Below are positions 47,422 through 55,910 of a DNA stretch of 64,000 nt, piece after piece. The translations under genes were made by a program, and so were the position numbers. This DNA comes from Rouxiella badensis (GTDB lineage Bacteria; Pseudomonadota; Gammaproteobacteria; Enterobacterales; Enterobacteriaceae): contig CP114060.1 in the NCBI GenBank assembly GCA_026967495.1, positions 992,001 through 1,056,000 of the forward strand, written 5' to 3'. The notes under the pieces were generated by a model. The model was not told the DNA's origin, made no database searches, and worked only from the letters and a program-made list of their open reading frames with translations. Each line of letters starts with the position of its first letter. The first letter of the stretch is position 1.

Positions 47422-48354
47422 CTAATTTAACGGCAGTCTGTCGAGTATGGCCTGCGCGGTATTCACGTCGGTGACCAGGGAGTTTATCATCCCCGAGCGC
47501 ACCGCACCGATGATGCCCGCCGCCTTTTCTGGCGTCGCGGCCACGCCGATGGTCAGCGGCGTACGGCGCAGCTGTTCGACCGAGGCGGCAATCATCCGCT
47601 CTTCACCTTCCCAATGCAGAATCTCTCCGGACTCGGTGATGTAGTGGCGCAGCACGTCGCCATTGGCATGGCTGAGCGCCTGTTCACCCGGCGTTGCGGT
47701 GCTGCTCTCACTCGGACGAGGTTCGTGCGTCAGACCAATACCGACGATCGCCACGTCCAGCCTGTCCCACAGTGAAATAATTTCCTGCACGCTGGGATCG
47801 CGTAGAAACGCCTCGCGCAGTTCCGGGGAGGAGATATAAGGCGCGTGAAGGAAATAGGGCGTTCCCTCCATCTGCTCGGCCGCTCGGCGCACGAATTCGG
47901 TTATCTGAAAATGTGGTGCGGCCTGCTGCATGCCGCCGTTGAGCGCCACGGTCAATACGCCCGGCAGGCGCGGCAGTCCGGCCAGCGTCACCTCTCGCAC
48001 TGCACGACCCCAGCCTATCCCTAATACCGAACCCGCGCTCAGACCTGCCTGCGACAGCAGCGAGGCCAGTGGCGTGCGCAAAGAGTCCAGAACGTTGTTT
48101 GGGGGCGCGTCGACGACGTAGGCGTGTTTAAGCCCGAGGCGCTGGATAAGATCCGCCGTCATGTTTTCAGGTGAAGATAACCCAATGACTTCTATACGAA
48201 CAATGCCCGCGGCTCTGGCTTTATTCAGTAGACGAGAGATGGTTGCCGTCGAGACATCCAGCTTGCGGGCAATCTCGACCTGCGACATATCGGACTCGTA
48301 GTGCAGCTTTGCCACCATATGCATTAATGTGCGCGTTGCTGCAATATCTTGCAA
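47422..48354 (-). CDS. SorC/DeoR-family sugar-responsive regulator
   Basis: A 310-residue regulator with an N-terminal helix-turn-helix (MSQVEIARKLDVSTATISRLLNKARAAG) and a C-terminal phosphosugar-binding domain (SVLGIGWGRAVREV, ALNGGM, VAIVGIGL), the SorC/CggR layout. It diverges from the aldolase-kinase-PTS operon and almost certainly controls it, with a phosphorylated pathway intermediate as likely effector. A 19-base near-palindrome in the intergenic region is a candidate operator. Confidence 0.9.
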   Translation of the reverse strand: MQDIAATRTLMHMVAKLHYESDMSQVEIARKLDVSTATISRLLNKARAAGIVRIEVIGLSSPENMTADLIQRLGLKHAYVVDAPPNNVLDSLRTPLASLLSQAGLSAGSVLGIGWGRAVREVTLAGLPRLPGVLTVALNGGMQQAAPHFQITEFVRRAAEQMEGTPYFLHAPYISSPELREAFLRDPSVQEIISLWDRLDVAIVGIGLTHEPRPSESSTATPGEQALSHANGDVLRHYITESGEILHWEGEERMIAASVEQLRRTPLTIGVAATPEKAAGIIGAVRSGMINSLVTDVNTAQAILDRLPLN

Positions 48355-48411
48355 AATTGGCTCTTTCAGCTTGAAATTCCTTTCTGTAATGAATTACACT
48401 CAAAGCGTTGG

Positions 48412-48430
48412 TTGAGGAATTATTGCTCAA
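48412..48430. promoter_or_regulatory. Palindromic operator candidate for the SorC-type regulator
   Basis: TTGAGGAATTATTGCTCAA is an inverted repeat with 8 of 9 half-site positions matching around a central T. It lies 58 bases upstream of the regulator start and 160 bases before the aldolase gene. The assignment is positional. Confidence 0.55.
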
Positions 48431-48589
48431 TAGCCGTGATAAAGCAATGTTCCACACAGGGGTTAAACCCTTTAAAACCGGCATTGTTCATGAATTTTCG
48501 GCCTCCCTTGCTCACAGGGGAAACGACAGAGCGTCCAGTGTAATCGAGATTTTTTAATCTGTAATAAATTTCACGCAAAGGAGAGTTTC

Positions 48590-49534
48590 ATGTCAAAGTT
48601 GTCAACTTCAGAATTACGTGGCTATCAGCAAATTTGTGGCCAGAACGGTGCGATGCTGGTTATCGCCTGCGATCAGCGCGGAGGTATGCGCACCTTGCTT
48701 GCCAGCGACCCACAGCAGCAGGCTTCCATCTCCGAAAAACAGTTAGGCCTGATCAAGGCCGACATCACCCAGTATCTTGCCAGCAAAGCGTCCTGCGTAC
48801 TCGTCGATCCTGTCTGCGCGGTTCCGCAGTTGGTCGATGATGGCATTATTGCCCGCGATACCGCGTTGCTCATCGGGCTAGACGCCTCCGGTTGGGACAC
48901 TTCTGCGCAAGGCTATCGCCTGTCGCGGTTGGCTAAAGACGTTGATGCGCGTCGTGTGCGTGAGCTAGGCGCCACCGGCGGAAAAATCATGGTGTATCTG
49001 CGCTCTGACAAACCGGAAGCTAATCGTCACAATATCGAGATCCTGCATAAATGCATTAAAGACTTCAGCGGTGAAGATTTGTTGCTGGTCGTCGAGTTCC
49101 TGACCTATAAGCTTGATAGCGAAACGGACGAGGAATATAAAGCTAAGGTGCCTGAACTGATTTACGGGGGAACGCAAATCTGCCTCGAGGCCGGTGCAAA
49201 AGTGCTGAAGCTGCCGTATCCGGGGTCTAAGCAGGCCTGTGCAGATATCACTAAGCTTGCCGGAGACGTGCCGTGGGCTGTACTGTCAGCAGGGGTCGAC
49301 CACGCCACCTTCCTTAAGCAGGTTGAAGATGCCATGAGTACCGGCGCATCGGGCGTGATTGCCGGACGTTCACTGTGGAAGGACTGCATCTCTCTGGATC
49401 ACGCCACCACCAGAAACAAGCTGGAAACGGTCGCGGTTCCGCGCTTGAAAGAGCTACAGGCAGTCATCCAACAATATTATAAGGCGGCCCAAAAGGGTAA
49501 AAACGCCTCAACCGAACAGGTGGAACATGTCTGA
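48590..49534 (+). CDS. Class I aldolase, LacD/YihT-like (tagatose-bisphosphate or related)
   Basis: A 314-residue TIM-barrel aldolase similar to tagatose-1,6-bisphosphate aldolase LacD and sulfofructose-phosphate aldolase YihT. LVIACDQRGGMRTLL near the N-terminus and LLVVEFLTY in the middle are shared features. The Schiff-base lysine is probably the second lysine of KVLKLPYPG, near residue 207. It would cleave a ketose (bis)phosphate into two three-carbon units. AGGAGAG lies upstream of the ATG. The next gene, a kinase, overlaps its 3' end by 8 bases. The natural substrate depends on the sugar imported by the PTS genes and is unknown. Confidence 0.85.
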   Translation: MSKLSTSELRGYQQICGQNGAMLVIACDQRGGMRTLLASDPQQQASISEKQLGLIKADITQYLASKASCVLVDPVCAVPQLVDDGIIARDTALLIGLDASGWDTSAQGYRLSRLAKDVDARRVRELGATGGKIMVYLRSDKPEANRHNIEILHKCIKDFSGEDLLLVVEFLTYKLDSETDEEYKAKVPELIYGGTQICLEAGAKVLKLPYPGSKQACADITKLAGDVPWAVLSAGVDHATFLKQVEDAMSTGASGVIAGRSLWKDCISLDHATTRNKLETVAVPRLKELQAVIQQYYKAAQKGKNASTEQVEHV

Positions 49535-50108
49535 GAGCAGAGAAGGGGTTAACGCCGATACGCTGGGCACGCCGGGCAAACGGGTTATTCTGGTTAATGG
49601 AATCCCTGCCTCGGGTAAAAGCAGTCTCGCCGTTGCACTTTCTGCTAAGACCGGCTGGTTACCGCTGTCGCTTGATGGCATTAAAAATCCGTTTCTCCAG
49701 CGAATCGAAGGTGTAGACCGCGCGTTTAACCGTAAGCTCGGGCAGGCCAGTTATCAGGTTATCTGGTCTATCGTGGCGGATGCGCCGCAGGGCAGTACTT
49801 TTATTGTTGATGCCTGGTTCGGTTTTCAGCCCAAAGAGGTGCTCAGCGACTATCTGACTCAGGCGGGTGTCACCCAGATTTTAGAAATTTGGTGCCAGGT
49901 ATCGGCAGAAACCGCAGCTGCGCGTTATGAGACGCGATTAGGCGAGCGTGTCGCGGGACATTTAGGTGCAGAATATATTCCTGAATTAAAAATATTAGCT
50001 GGAAAAGCTCAGCCGATGGGATTAGGTCCGGTATATTATTCTAATCAGGAATTCCCTGTTGATATTAATGCTATCAAAAGCTGGATAGACAATAATCTCA
50101 CACGATAA
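49527..50108 (+). CDS. P-loop kinase, chloramphenicol-phosphotransferase/AAA type
   Basis: A 193-residue ATP-dependent kinase-like protein. VILVNGIPASGKSSLAV at about residues 20-36 is the Walker A loop, and FIVDAWFG supplies a Walker-B-like aspartate. It belongs to the zeta-toxin/CPT-like P-loop group rather than the PfkB or ROK sugar kinases. Overlapping the aldolase by 8 bases, it may phosphorylate the sugar phosphate before cleavage, which would be an unusual kinase for that job. The acceptor is unknown. Confidence 0.75.
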   Translation: MSESREGVNADTLGTPGKRVILVNGIPASGKSSLAVALSAKTGWLPLSLDGIKNPFLQRIEGVDRAFNRKLGQASYQVIWSIVADAPQGSTFIVDAWFGFQPKEVLSDYLTQAGVTQILEIWCQVSAETAAARYETRLGERVAGHLGAEYIPELKILAGKAQPMGLGPVYYSNQEFPVDINAIKSWIDNNLTR

Positions 50109-50335
50109 TCATTGAGCCACAATATAACGTAATTTTACGTTTAAGCTTGATAATGTTGCCTGACATAAAACTCGGTAAGCATTGAGTCTCTGTGTCATTA
50201 AATTCAGATGTAATTGCGTATTATTATTTTTCATCAATGATAAATAGGAATGGGTAGATCACAGTTTTTGTTATTTATTAATAGAATACTGAGGTAAGTC
50301 ATTTTTATTTTAAACAAATTTTTTGAAGAGGTAAT

Positions 50336-50779
50336 ATGTTAACCGACTGGATTAATGAAAGTAATATTAACATCGTTGAACATACGCCGGACTGGCAACA
50401 GGCTGTGGCATTAGCCGTTCAACCCCTCATCGATTCGGGTGCCGTTGAACCACGGTATCTCCAGGCAATATATGATATGCACCGAGAAATCGGCCCTTAT
50501 TATGTCCTGGGCGAAGGGATAGCCATGCCGCATGCTCGACCCGAGGAAGGGGTAATTCATACCGCCCTCTCTCTGGTTATTGTTTCTGAAGGCGTTGAGT
50601 TTCATAGCGAAGATAACGATCCGGTCTACATTGTCTTCGCCCTCGCGGCCATAGACAGTGATTCACATATAGAAATGATTGCCAGCCTGTCGCACCTGTT
50701 CTGTGACGATGAGGTGGTGCAAAAATTACGACAATGCCATAGCAAAGAAGACGTACTGCAGGCTATTCGGCAGTACTAG
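50336..50779 (+). CDS. PTS EIIA component, mannitol/ascorbate type
   Basis: A 147-residue EIIA of the PTS_EIIA type 2 fold (UlaC/SgaA-like). The phosphorylated histidine is His66 in GEGIAMPHARPEEGV, a diagnostic motif. It relays phosphate from HPr to the IIB protein encoded 84 bases downstream. A 227-base AT-rich gap from the kinase gene leaves room for an internal promoter. Separate A, B and C proteins are usual for the ascorbate-type family. Confidence 0.93.
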   Translation: MLTDWINESNINIVEHTPDWQQAVALAVQPLIDSGAVEPRYLQAIYDMHREIGPYYVLGEGIAMPHARPEEGVIHTALSLVIVSEGVEFHSEDNDPVYIVFALAAIDSDSHIEMIASLSHLFCDDEVVQKLRQCHSKEDVLQAIRQY

Positions 50780-50862
50780 TGAGTGTCTCCCCCTTTGGCA
50801 CTCATGCCATCGGGGAAATCCGACGTGTGTCTTATTAATTAACGGCAACCCAAGGAACACCT

Positions 50863-51165
50863 ATGAAAAAGTTATCTATTCTGGCGGTATGTGGTGCGGG
50901 TCTCGGCAGCAGCTTTGCCTGTGAAATGAGTATTGAAGCGGCATTGAAAGATCTCGGTATTGATGCCGATTTATCTCACTGCGATATCTCCAGCGCAACG
51001 TCTACGCGTGCCGATATTATTTTTACCGGCGAAAATTTCAGATCACAGTTCGCGCATTACAATATCAGCGCCACCATTATTTATCTGAAACGTCTGGTGG
51101 ATAAAAAAGAAATAAAAGAAAAACTCACGCCCGTGTTACAAGAAATGGGGCTGATGGCGTATTAA
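50863..51165 (+). CDS. PTS EIIB component, ascorbate type
   Basis: A 100-residue cytoplasmic EIIB. MKKLSILAVCGAGLGSSFACEM contains the phospho-accepting Cys10 in the CGxGxGSS loop of the lactate/ascorbate-type IIB proteins. It would transfer phosphate from IIA to the sugar carried by the IIC. It sits between IIA and IIC. Confidence 0.93.
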   Translation: MKKLSILAVCGAGLGSSFACEMSIEAALKDLGIDADLSHCDISSATSTRADIIFTGENFRSQFAHYNISATIIYLKRLVDKKEIKEKLTPVLQEMGLMAY

Positions 51166-51268
51166 CAGTAAACAGTAAAATAGAGTGATATAAAAAACTC
51201 AGAGCCTGTTATTAGAACAATATCTTACCCAATAGCTCGATCACCGTGAACTCTACAGGGGACTTTAT

Positions 51269-52534
51269 ATGTCTTTCCTTCACTTTATTGTCAACGACGT
51301 ACTGGGCCAGGCGTCTATTTTAATATCCCTGATTGCTATGATAGGGCTGATTGCTTTAAAGAAAAGTCCGGGGCAAGTCATTACCGGTACGCTGAAAACG
51401 TTGCTCGGTTTTTTAGTGTTGCTTTCAGGGGCAAGTATTATTGTCGCGACGTTAACCTTCCTGGGCGAGATATTCCAGAAAGGCTTCAACATGCGCGGTA
51501 TCGTGACCGACGTCGGCTCAATAGCCGGGATTGCGCAGCAGACGCTCGGGCGTGAAACGGCATTAATCATGGTGCTGGCGTTTATCGTTAATATTCTCAT
51601 CGCGCGTTTCACCCGCTTTAAGTACATCTTTCTGACCGGACAGGCCTCGCTGTGGATGGCAACCGTCTGTTCGGTTATCGGATATATGGGCGGCCTGCGC
51701 GGCACCGAACTTATCCTGATCGGTGGCGTGATTGCCGGGGTAATGGCGGTGGGTATGCCGGTTCTGGCACAGCCGATTGTGCGTAAGATTACCGGCTCTG
51801 ATGATATCGCCCTCGGTCATTTCTGCACGATTGGCTACATTATCCAGGCGGGTGTTGCCAAAATAACCGGCGACGTCAGTAAGAGCACCGAAGATTTCGA
51901 GCTGCCGCAGGCCTTCTCCTTCCTGCAGGACACCTATCTGTCGATGATGGTGGTGATGATCCCGATTTATCTCATCCCCGCTGCCGTCGCCGGACCTGCG
52001 GTGATCGCGCCCTATGCCAACAGCGTCAACTATCTGGTTTATGCATTCCTGCAATCCATTCAGTTTGTGGTTGGGGTTTATGTATTGCTAGCCGGTGTGC
52101 GCCTGCTGCTGGCCGAAATCGTGCCGGCATTTCGCGGTATCGCGCTGCGCATTGTGCCCAACGCTATCCCGGCGCTCGACTGTCCGGTGCTGTTCCCTTA
52201 CGCCCCGAACGCGGTGATCATCGGCTTTATCTCGACCACCATCGGCTCCATCATCGGCATGTTCCTGTTCCCAAGCATTGGGCTTGCGATGATTCTGCCG
52301 GGTATGCTGACCAACTTCTTTGCTGGAGGCACTGCCGGAATATTCGGTAATGCCGTCGGCGGACGTCGCGGGGCTATCATCGGTGGCATCTTCCACGGGC
52401 TATTTATCACGTTGCTTCCGGCGCTGTTGCTGCCCCTGCTCGGTAAATTTGGTTTGTCTAACGTGACCTTCAGCGACTCGGACGTGATAAGCGTCGGGCT
52501 GGTATTTGGTCACATCCTTAACTTCTTCCACTAG
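51269..52534 (+). CDS. PTS EIIC component, ascorbate type (UlaA/SgaT-like)
   Basis: A 421-residue polytopic permease of the ascorbate-galactitol PTS superfamily. It has about ten hydrophobic segments, with the duplicated core and the re-entrant region GHFCTIGYIIQAGVAK. FPYAPNAVIIGFISTTIGSIIGMFLFP and TAGIFGNAVGGRRGAIIGG also match UlaA. The transported sugar is probably not plain ascorbate, since the usual ulaDEF enzymes are absent and an aldolase plus kinase are linked instead. Confidence 0.92.
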   Translation: MSFLHFIVNDVLGQASILISLIAMIGLIALKKSPGQVITGTLKTLLGFLVLLSGASIIVATLTFLGEIFQKGFNMRGIVTDVGSIAGIAQQTLGRETALIMVLAFIVNILIARFTRFKYIFLTGQASLWMATVCSVIGYMGGLRGTELILIGGVIAGVMAVGMPVLAQPIVRKITGSDDIALGHFCTIGYIIQAGVAKITGDVSKSTEDFELPQAFSFLQDTYLSMMVVMIPIYLIPAAVAGPAVIAPYANSVNYLVYAFLQSIQFVVGVYVLLAGVRLLLAEIVPAFRGIALRIVPNAIPALDCPVLFPYAPNAVIIGFISTTIGSIIGMFLFPSIGLAMILPGMLTNFFAGGTAGIFGNAVGGRRGAIIGGIFHGLFITLLPALLLPLLGKFGLSNVTFSDSDVISVGLVFGHILNFFH

Positions 52535-52551
52535 GTTACACGGAGGCTGAT

Positions 52552-52857
52552 ATGACGATTGAAATCGACGCTATTCTGGCACAGAACCTGGCACCTGCGG
52601 ACTGTGCCAAGGCACTGAATGAGTTGGGTAAACGTTATGCGGAACAGCAGGATACCGACACGGCCATTGTCTGCTGGGAGAAGAGCATGGCGTGCTACGG
52701 CAAGCCCGGTTTTGCACAGGCGCAGTTGATGAAGGCCTACAACGCCAAGCGGCGTGAATGCTCGCAGGCGGGTGACGGTAAGGGGCTTGAGCTTTATTCT
52801 GACAAAATCGACGGCCTGATGCAGAAAAGTAAGGACGCTATCCGCTACGGTTTCTGA
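52552..52857 (+). CDS. Small helical, TPR-like protein of the PTS operon
   Basis: A 101-residue acidic-basic helical protein, MTIEIDAILAQNLAPADCAK..., with a TPR/Sel1-like feel (KALNELGKRYAEQQDTDTAIVCWEKSMACYG). I do not recognise a characterised family. It starts 18 bases after the IIC stop behind CACGGAGGC, so it belongs to the operon, and is followed by a terminator. A regulatory or scaffolding role is possible but unsupported. Confidence 0.75.
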   Translation: MTIEIDAILAQNLAPADCAKALNELGKRYAEQQDTDTAIVCWEKSMACYGKPGFAQAQLMKAYNAKRRECSQAGDGKGLELYSDKIDGLMQKSKDAIRYGF

Positions 52858-52883
52858 CGATAATCGTGAATTTGCATGTATTT

Positions 52884-52919
52884 AAGGCCAACGATCCCAC
52901 ATTGTTGGCCTTTTTCTTT
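52884..52919 (+). terminator. Terminator of the aldolase-PTS operon
   Basis: GGCCAACGA pairs with TTGTTGGCC (one G-T pair) around a short loop, followed by TTTTTCTTTT. It lies 28 bases after the last gene of the operon. Confidence 0.9.
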
Positions 52920-52977
52920 TATCTTTAACCTAGAGCTTTTATCATCAAGGTTAATTTTTGAACGGACGAGAGGACCT

Positions 52978-53812
52978 ATGTCAGTAAAACTAATCGCAGT
53001 AGATATGGACGGTACGTTTCTCGATGACCAGAAAAAATATAATAAAACAAAGTTTCTTTCACAGTATCAGCAGCTGAAAGAGCGGAGCATCAAGTTCGTG
53101 GTCGCCAGCGGTAATCAGTACTATCAGCTGAAATCCTTCTTCCCTGAAATCGCGCCAGAAATCGCTTTTGTGGCCGAAAATGGGGCCTATATCGTTAATG
53201 AAGAGCAAGACTTCTCCGTCGCTGAACTGAGTGCCGATTCGGTCGACAAAATTCTGCGATTCATCGACGCTATCCCCGGCCTCAATACGGTAATTTGCGG
53301 CAAGAACAGCGCCTACATTCTTTCGTCGCAACCCGAAGCGTTCTATCAGAAGATGAAAAATTACTATCCTCGGCTGAAAAAATCAACGATTATCAGGAAA
53401 TTGACGATAGCATTTTCAAGTTCGCGACCAACATTGACGACCAACACCTGGCGAATTTTATGACCTCGCTCGACGAGGCGCTGGGCCATATCATTACGCC
53501 GGTCTCCAGCGGTCACGGCTCTGCCGACCTGATTATCCCCGGCCGTCACAAGGCCAACGGATTGAGCATGCTGCAAAAAATCTGGAATATTGATGACGCC
53601 GAGGTCGTGACCTTCGGCGACGGGGGAACGACGTCGAGATGCTCAGGCAGGCCGGATTCGGTTTCTCGATGGCCAATGCTATGCCCGCTGCAAAAGCCGC
53701 AGCGAGCTATACCACCGTCTCCAACAATGATGAAGGTGTGTTGAAAATCATCGATAAAGTCTTGGCCGGCGAAGCCCTTTTAATTAATCCGCCGAGAGAA
53801 GGAGATCGATAA
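52978..53812 (+). CDS. HAD-superfamily (Cof-type) sugar phosphatase, YbiV/SupH-like (two frame breaks)
   Basis: Cytoplasmic HAD-IIB phosphatase of about 278 residues after repair. The nucleophile motif is LIAVDMDGTFLDD, motif II lies in FVVASGNQYYQL and motif IV is FGDGGNDVEML. Two breaks occur: six A near 53381-53386 (seven restores KKINDYQEID) and five G near 53622 (six restores GDGGNDVEM). GHGSADLIIPGRHKANGLSML is close to the YbiV/SupH cap. The start is ATG 52978 behind GAGAGGACCT, after the PTS operon terminator, so it is a separate unit. Its 3' end overlaps the convergent hydrolase by 29 bases. Confidence 0.88.
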
Positions 53813-54557
53813 ACTGCATTAGCGAGGCCGCGATGGCTGTCGGGGCCTCAAGCGGCAAAAGATGGCCTTTACCCTCAATCACCTCAAGTCTGGCGTTACT
53901 GAGGTGCGGCATTAACTTTTCCTGGAGGGTGGCGGGTGTATCGACTCGATCCTTTTCGCCACTCAACACATGGACGGGTACGTCGATACTGGCGGCCTGT
54001 TTCAGCACCTCTTCCCCTATCCCGACCTTAGGCCACCAGGTTTTGGCGTCGCGGCTGCCTGCTATTGATGTCTGCAGCGCTTTCTGGCGTATTGCGTGTG
54101 GAAGTCCGCCCGCTGTGAGGACATTGTCGAGCACAAACGCGGTAGATTCTGCCGAGTCATAGGCATGGATCATCGTTTCTCGCTGCTCTGCCGATAACGC
54201 CATCGCGGTCGGCGGCGCGGGTGCGACCAGCATGAGACCTGCAAGATTCGCCGGACGCGAACCGGCAATAATTTGTGCGACCTTACCGCCCATCGAATGG
54301 CCGACCAGCAGATAACGGCCTGTAGTCCGGCGGGCAATAAATTCCTCTATGTCTGCGGCGAGCAAGTGAAGGCTGGCATCTGATGGCATCTCTGAGTGAT
54401 TTTCTCCCCAGCCGCGAAACTCGGGCGTATGCGTCTTAACGTCCGCGGGCAACAGATTAATGACGCCGTCCCAGGTTGCGGCGCTACCGCCCCAGTAGTG
54501 TAAAAATATCAGTTCCAACGGTCTGTTGGCCGCCGGTGAAGGGGATTGATGAGTCAT
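53784..54557 (-). CDS. Alpha/beta hydrolase
   Basis: Serine hydrolase-like protein of 257 residues from ATG 54557 (site GGAGAACC). The nucleophile elbow is GHSMGG, the oxyanion region LIFLHYWGGSAATWDG and the catalytic histidine is in EGKGHLLPLEAP near the C-terminus. No signal peptide is present. It is divergent from the LysR gene 104 bases away, which probably controls it. The substrate cannot be predicted. Confidence 0.88.
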   Translation of the reverse strand: MTHQSPSPAANRPLELIFLHYWGGSAATWDGVINLLPADVKTHTPEFRGWGENHSEMPSDASLHLLAADIEEFIARRTTGRYLLVGHSMGGKVAQIIAGSRPANLAGLMLVAPAPPTAMALSAEQRETMIHAYDSAESTAFVLDNVLTAGGLPHAIRQKALQTSIAGSRDAKTWWPKVGIGEEVLKQAASIDVPVHVLSGEKDRVDTPATLQEKLMPHLSNARLEVIEGKGHLLPLEAPTAIAASLMQFIDLLLSAD

Positions 54558-54661
54558 GTTGGTTCTCCACAATAAGGTGAGCGATTACTCTACTCTGCGA
54601 AAAAACCGGTGATAAGATGACGAAAAGGTCATGCACTATTTACTGAGAGTACATAATCAGG

Positions 54662-55558
54662 ATGGATAATTTCACCGCTATCAATGTATTTTTAGCCACC
54701 GTCGAACAGGGCAGTCTGGCCGCCGCCAGCCGACAATTTAATATTACGCCGCCGATGGCCAGCCGCTATCTGCGCGCGCTTGAGTCCTCCCTTTCCGTTT
54801 TACTCCTGCAACGCACTACGCGAAAACTGACACTTACCCCAGCGGGTAAACACTATTACGATCGTTGCAGAAAGATAATGGACGAGCTTGAACAGGCGAA
54901 TCAGGAAGTGGCCGAGTCTGCTATTTCACTGTCAGGTGAGCTTTCAATTACCGCGCCGGTCATGTTTGGCGAGCACTATCTCGGCGAAATTATCGCTCAG
55001 TTTCTTGAGCAGCATGAAAATGTGACGCTGAAGGTGAAATTAACCGACCACTATCTGGATATGTTTACCGAAGGTATCAGTCTGGCGATAAGAATCGGGC
55101 ATCTGGCGGACTCGACTATCATCGCCCAGCGGCTGGCGGGGTGTCCGATGATGGTTTGCGCCGGGGTAGATTATCTGCGACGAAAAGGGGTGCCTACCCG
55201 GCCAGAGGATATTGCACATCACGATACGTTGCTATTTTCTGAAGCGACGTCACCCGATGACTGGACGCTTTATAGCAAAGGCGGAGAGAGGTTTGAAGTC
55301 AGCGGTCGGTGTCGGCTAAGGTCCGACAACATGCAGCTGTTGCTCAATTCGGCGCTAAACAATATTGGCATCGCCTACGGGCCAAGATTTGTCTTCCAGT
55401 CCAGTATCGATGCGGGTTCACTGGTGCCGGTATTGGAAGATTACGCGCCGACTGAACTGACAACTTATGCGGTATACCCTTCGAGGCGATACTTGCCCGC
55501 TTTGACACGGGCATTTTTGGACCACCTCAAAGAAACGCTGCGGTTGGATAGAGGGTGA
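54662..55558 (+). CDS. LysR-family transcriptional regulator (divergent from hydrolase)
   Basis: A 298-residue LTTR. MDNFTAINVFLATVEQGSLAAASRQFNITPPMASRYLRALE is the winged helix, and the effector domain has MFTEGISLAIRIGHLADSTIIAQRLAGCP, the CrgA-like pattern also seen in the LysR gene at 26250. The target is likely the divergent hydrolase. The stop is followed by the small minus-strand lipoprotein gene only 6 bases away. Confidence 0.9.
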   Translation: MDNFTAINVFLATVEQGSLAAASRQFNITPPMASRYLRALESSLSVLLLQRTTRKLTLTPAGKHYYDRCRKIMDELEQANQEVAESAISLSGELSITAPVMFGEHYLGEIIAQFLEQHENVTLKVKLTDHYLDMFTEGISLAIRIGHLADSTIIAQRLAGCPMMVCAGVDYLRRKGVPTRPEDIAHHDTLLFSEATSPDDWTLYSKGGERFEVSGRCRLRSDNMQLLLNSALNNIGIAYGPRFVFQSSIDAGSLVPVLEDYAPTELTTYAVYPSRRYLPALTRAFLDHLKETLRLDRG

Positions 55559-55564
55559 AATTTT

Positions 55565-55711
55565 TCAATTATTGCACTGATTAGTGGAAACGTCGCGACC
55601 ATGTGGGCAGATGTCGCTGTTAACGGGAATAATTCTAAACAAAGATTCGGCTGCTCCAGTACCACAGCCTGTCAACATCAGCAGGCTCAAAATCAGGATA
55701 GTCAGTTTCAT
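55565..55711 (-). CDS. Small predicted lipoprotein (48 residues)
   Basis: Reading the minus strand from ATG 55711 gives MKLTILILSLLMLTGCGTGA and 28 more residues ending in STNQCNN. The hydrophobic stretch followed by LTGC is a good lipobox, so mature Cys16 would be lipid-anchored. Two further cysteines (Cys35 and Cys46) could form a disulfide in the periplasm. A GGAA motif is 9 bases upstream. I do not recognise a characterised family. The gene is convergent with the LysR gene, ending 6 bases after it. Confidence 0.65.
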   Translation of the reverse strand: MKLTILILSLLMLTGCGTGAAESLFRIIPVNSDICPHGRDVSTNQCNN

Positions 55712-55910
55712 TGCAATTCCAGCGTAAAGACAGGCGAACAATGCATGGGGACCCCATACGCCATTGAAGAGAGAAAGTTATTTTTTAGACAACGCCTCAG
55801 CATAACGGAGAGGTGGTCTTAAATACGTTTCTTTTCTTAATGTAGTGCTGCCCTCTACGCTGTCAATCCGCGGTCAGCAAAGTCGTGACTCTGGCCGCGA
55901 TTTAGGGGCA

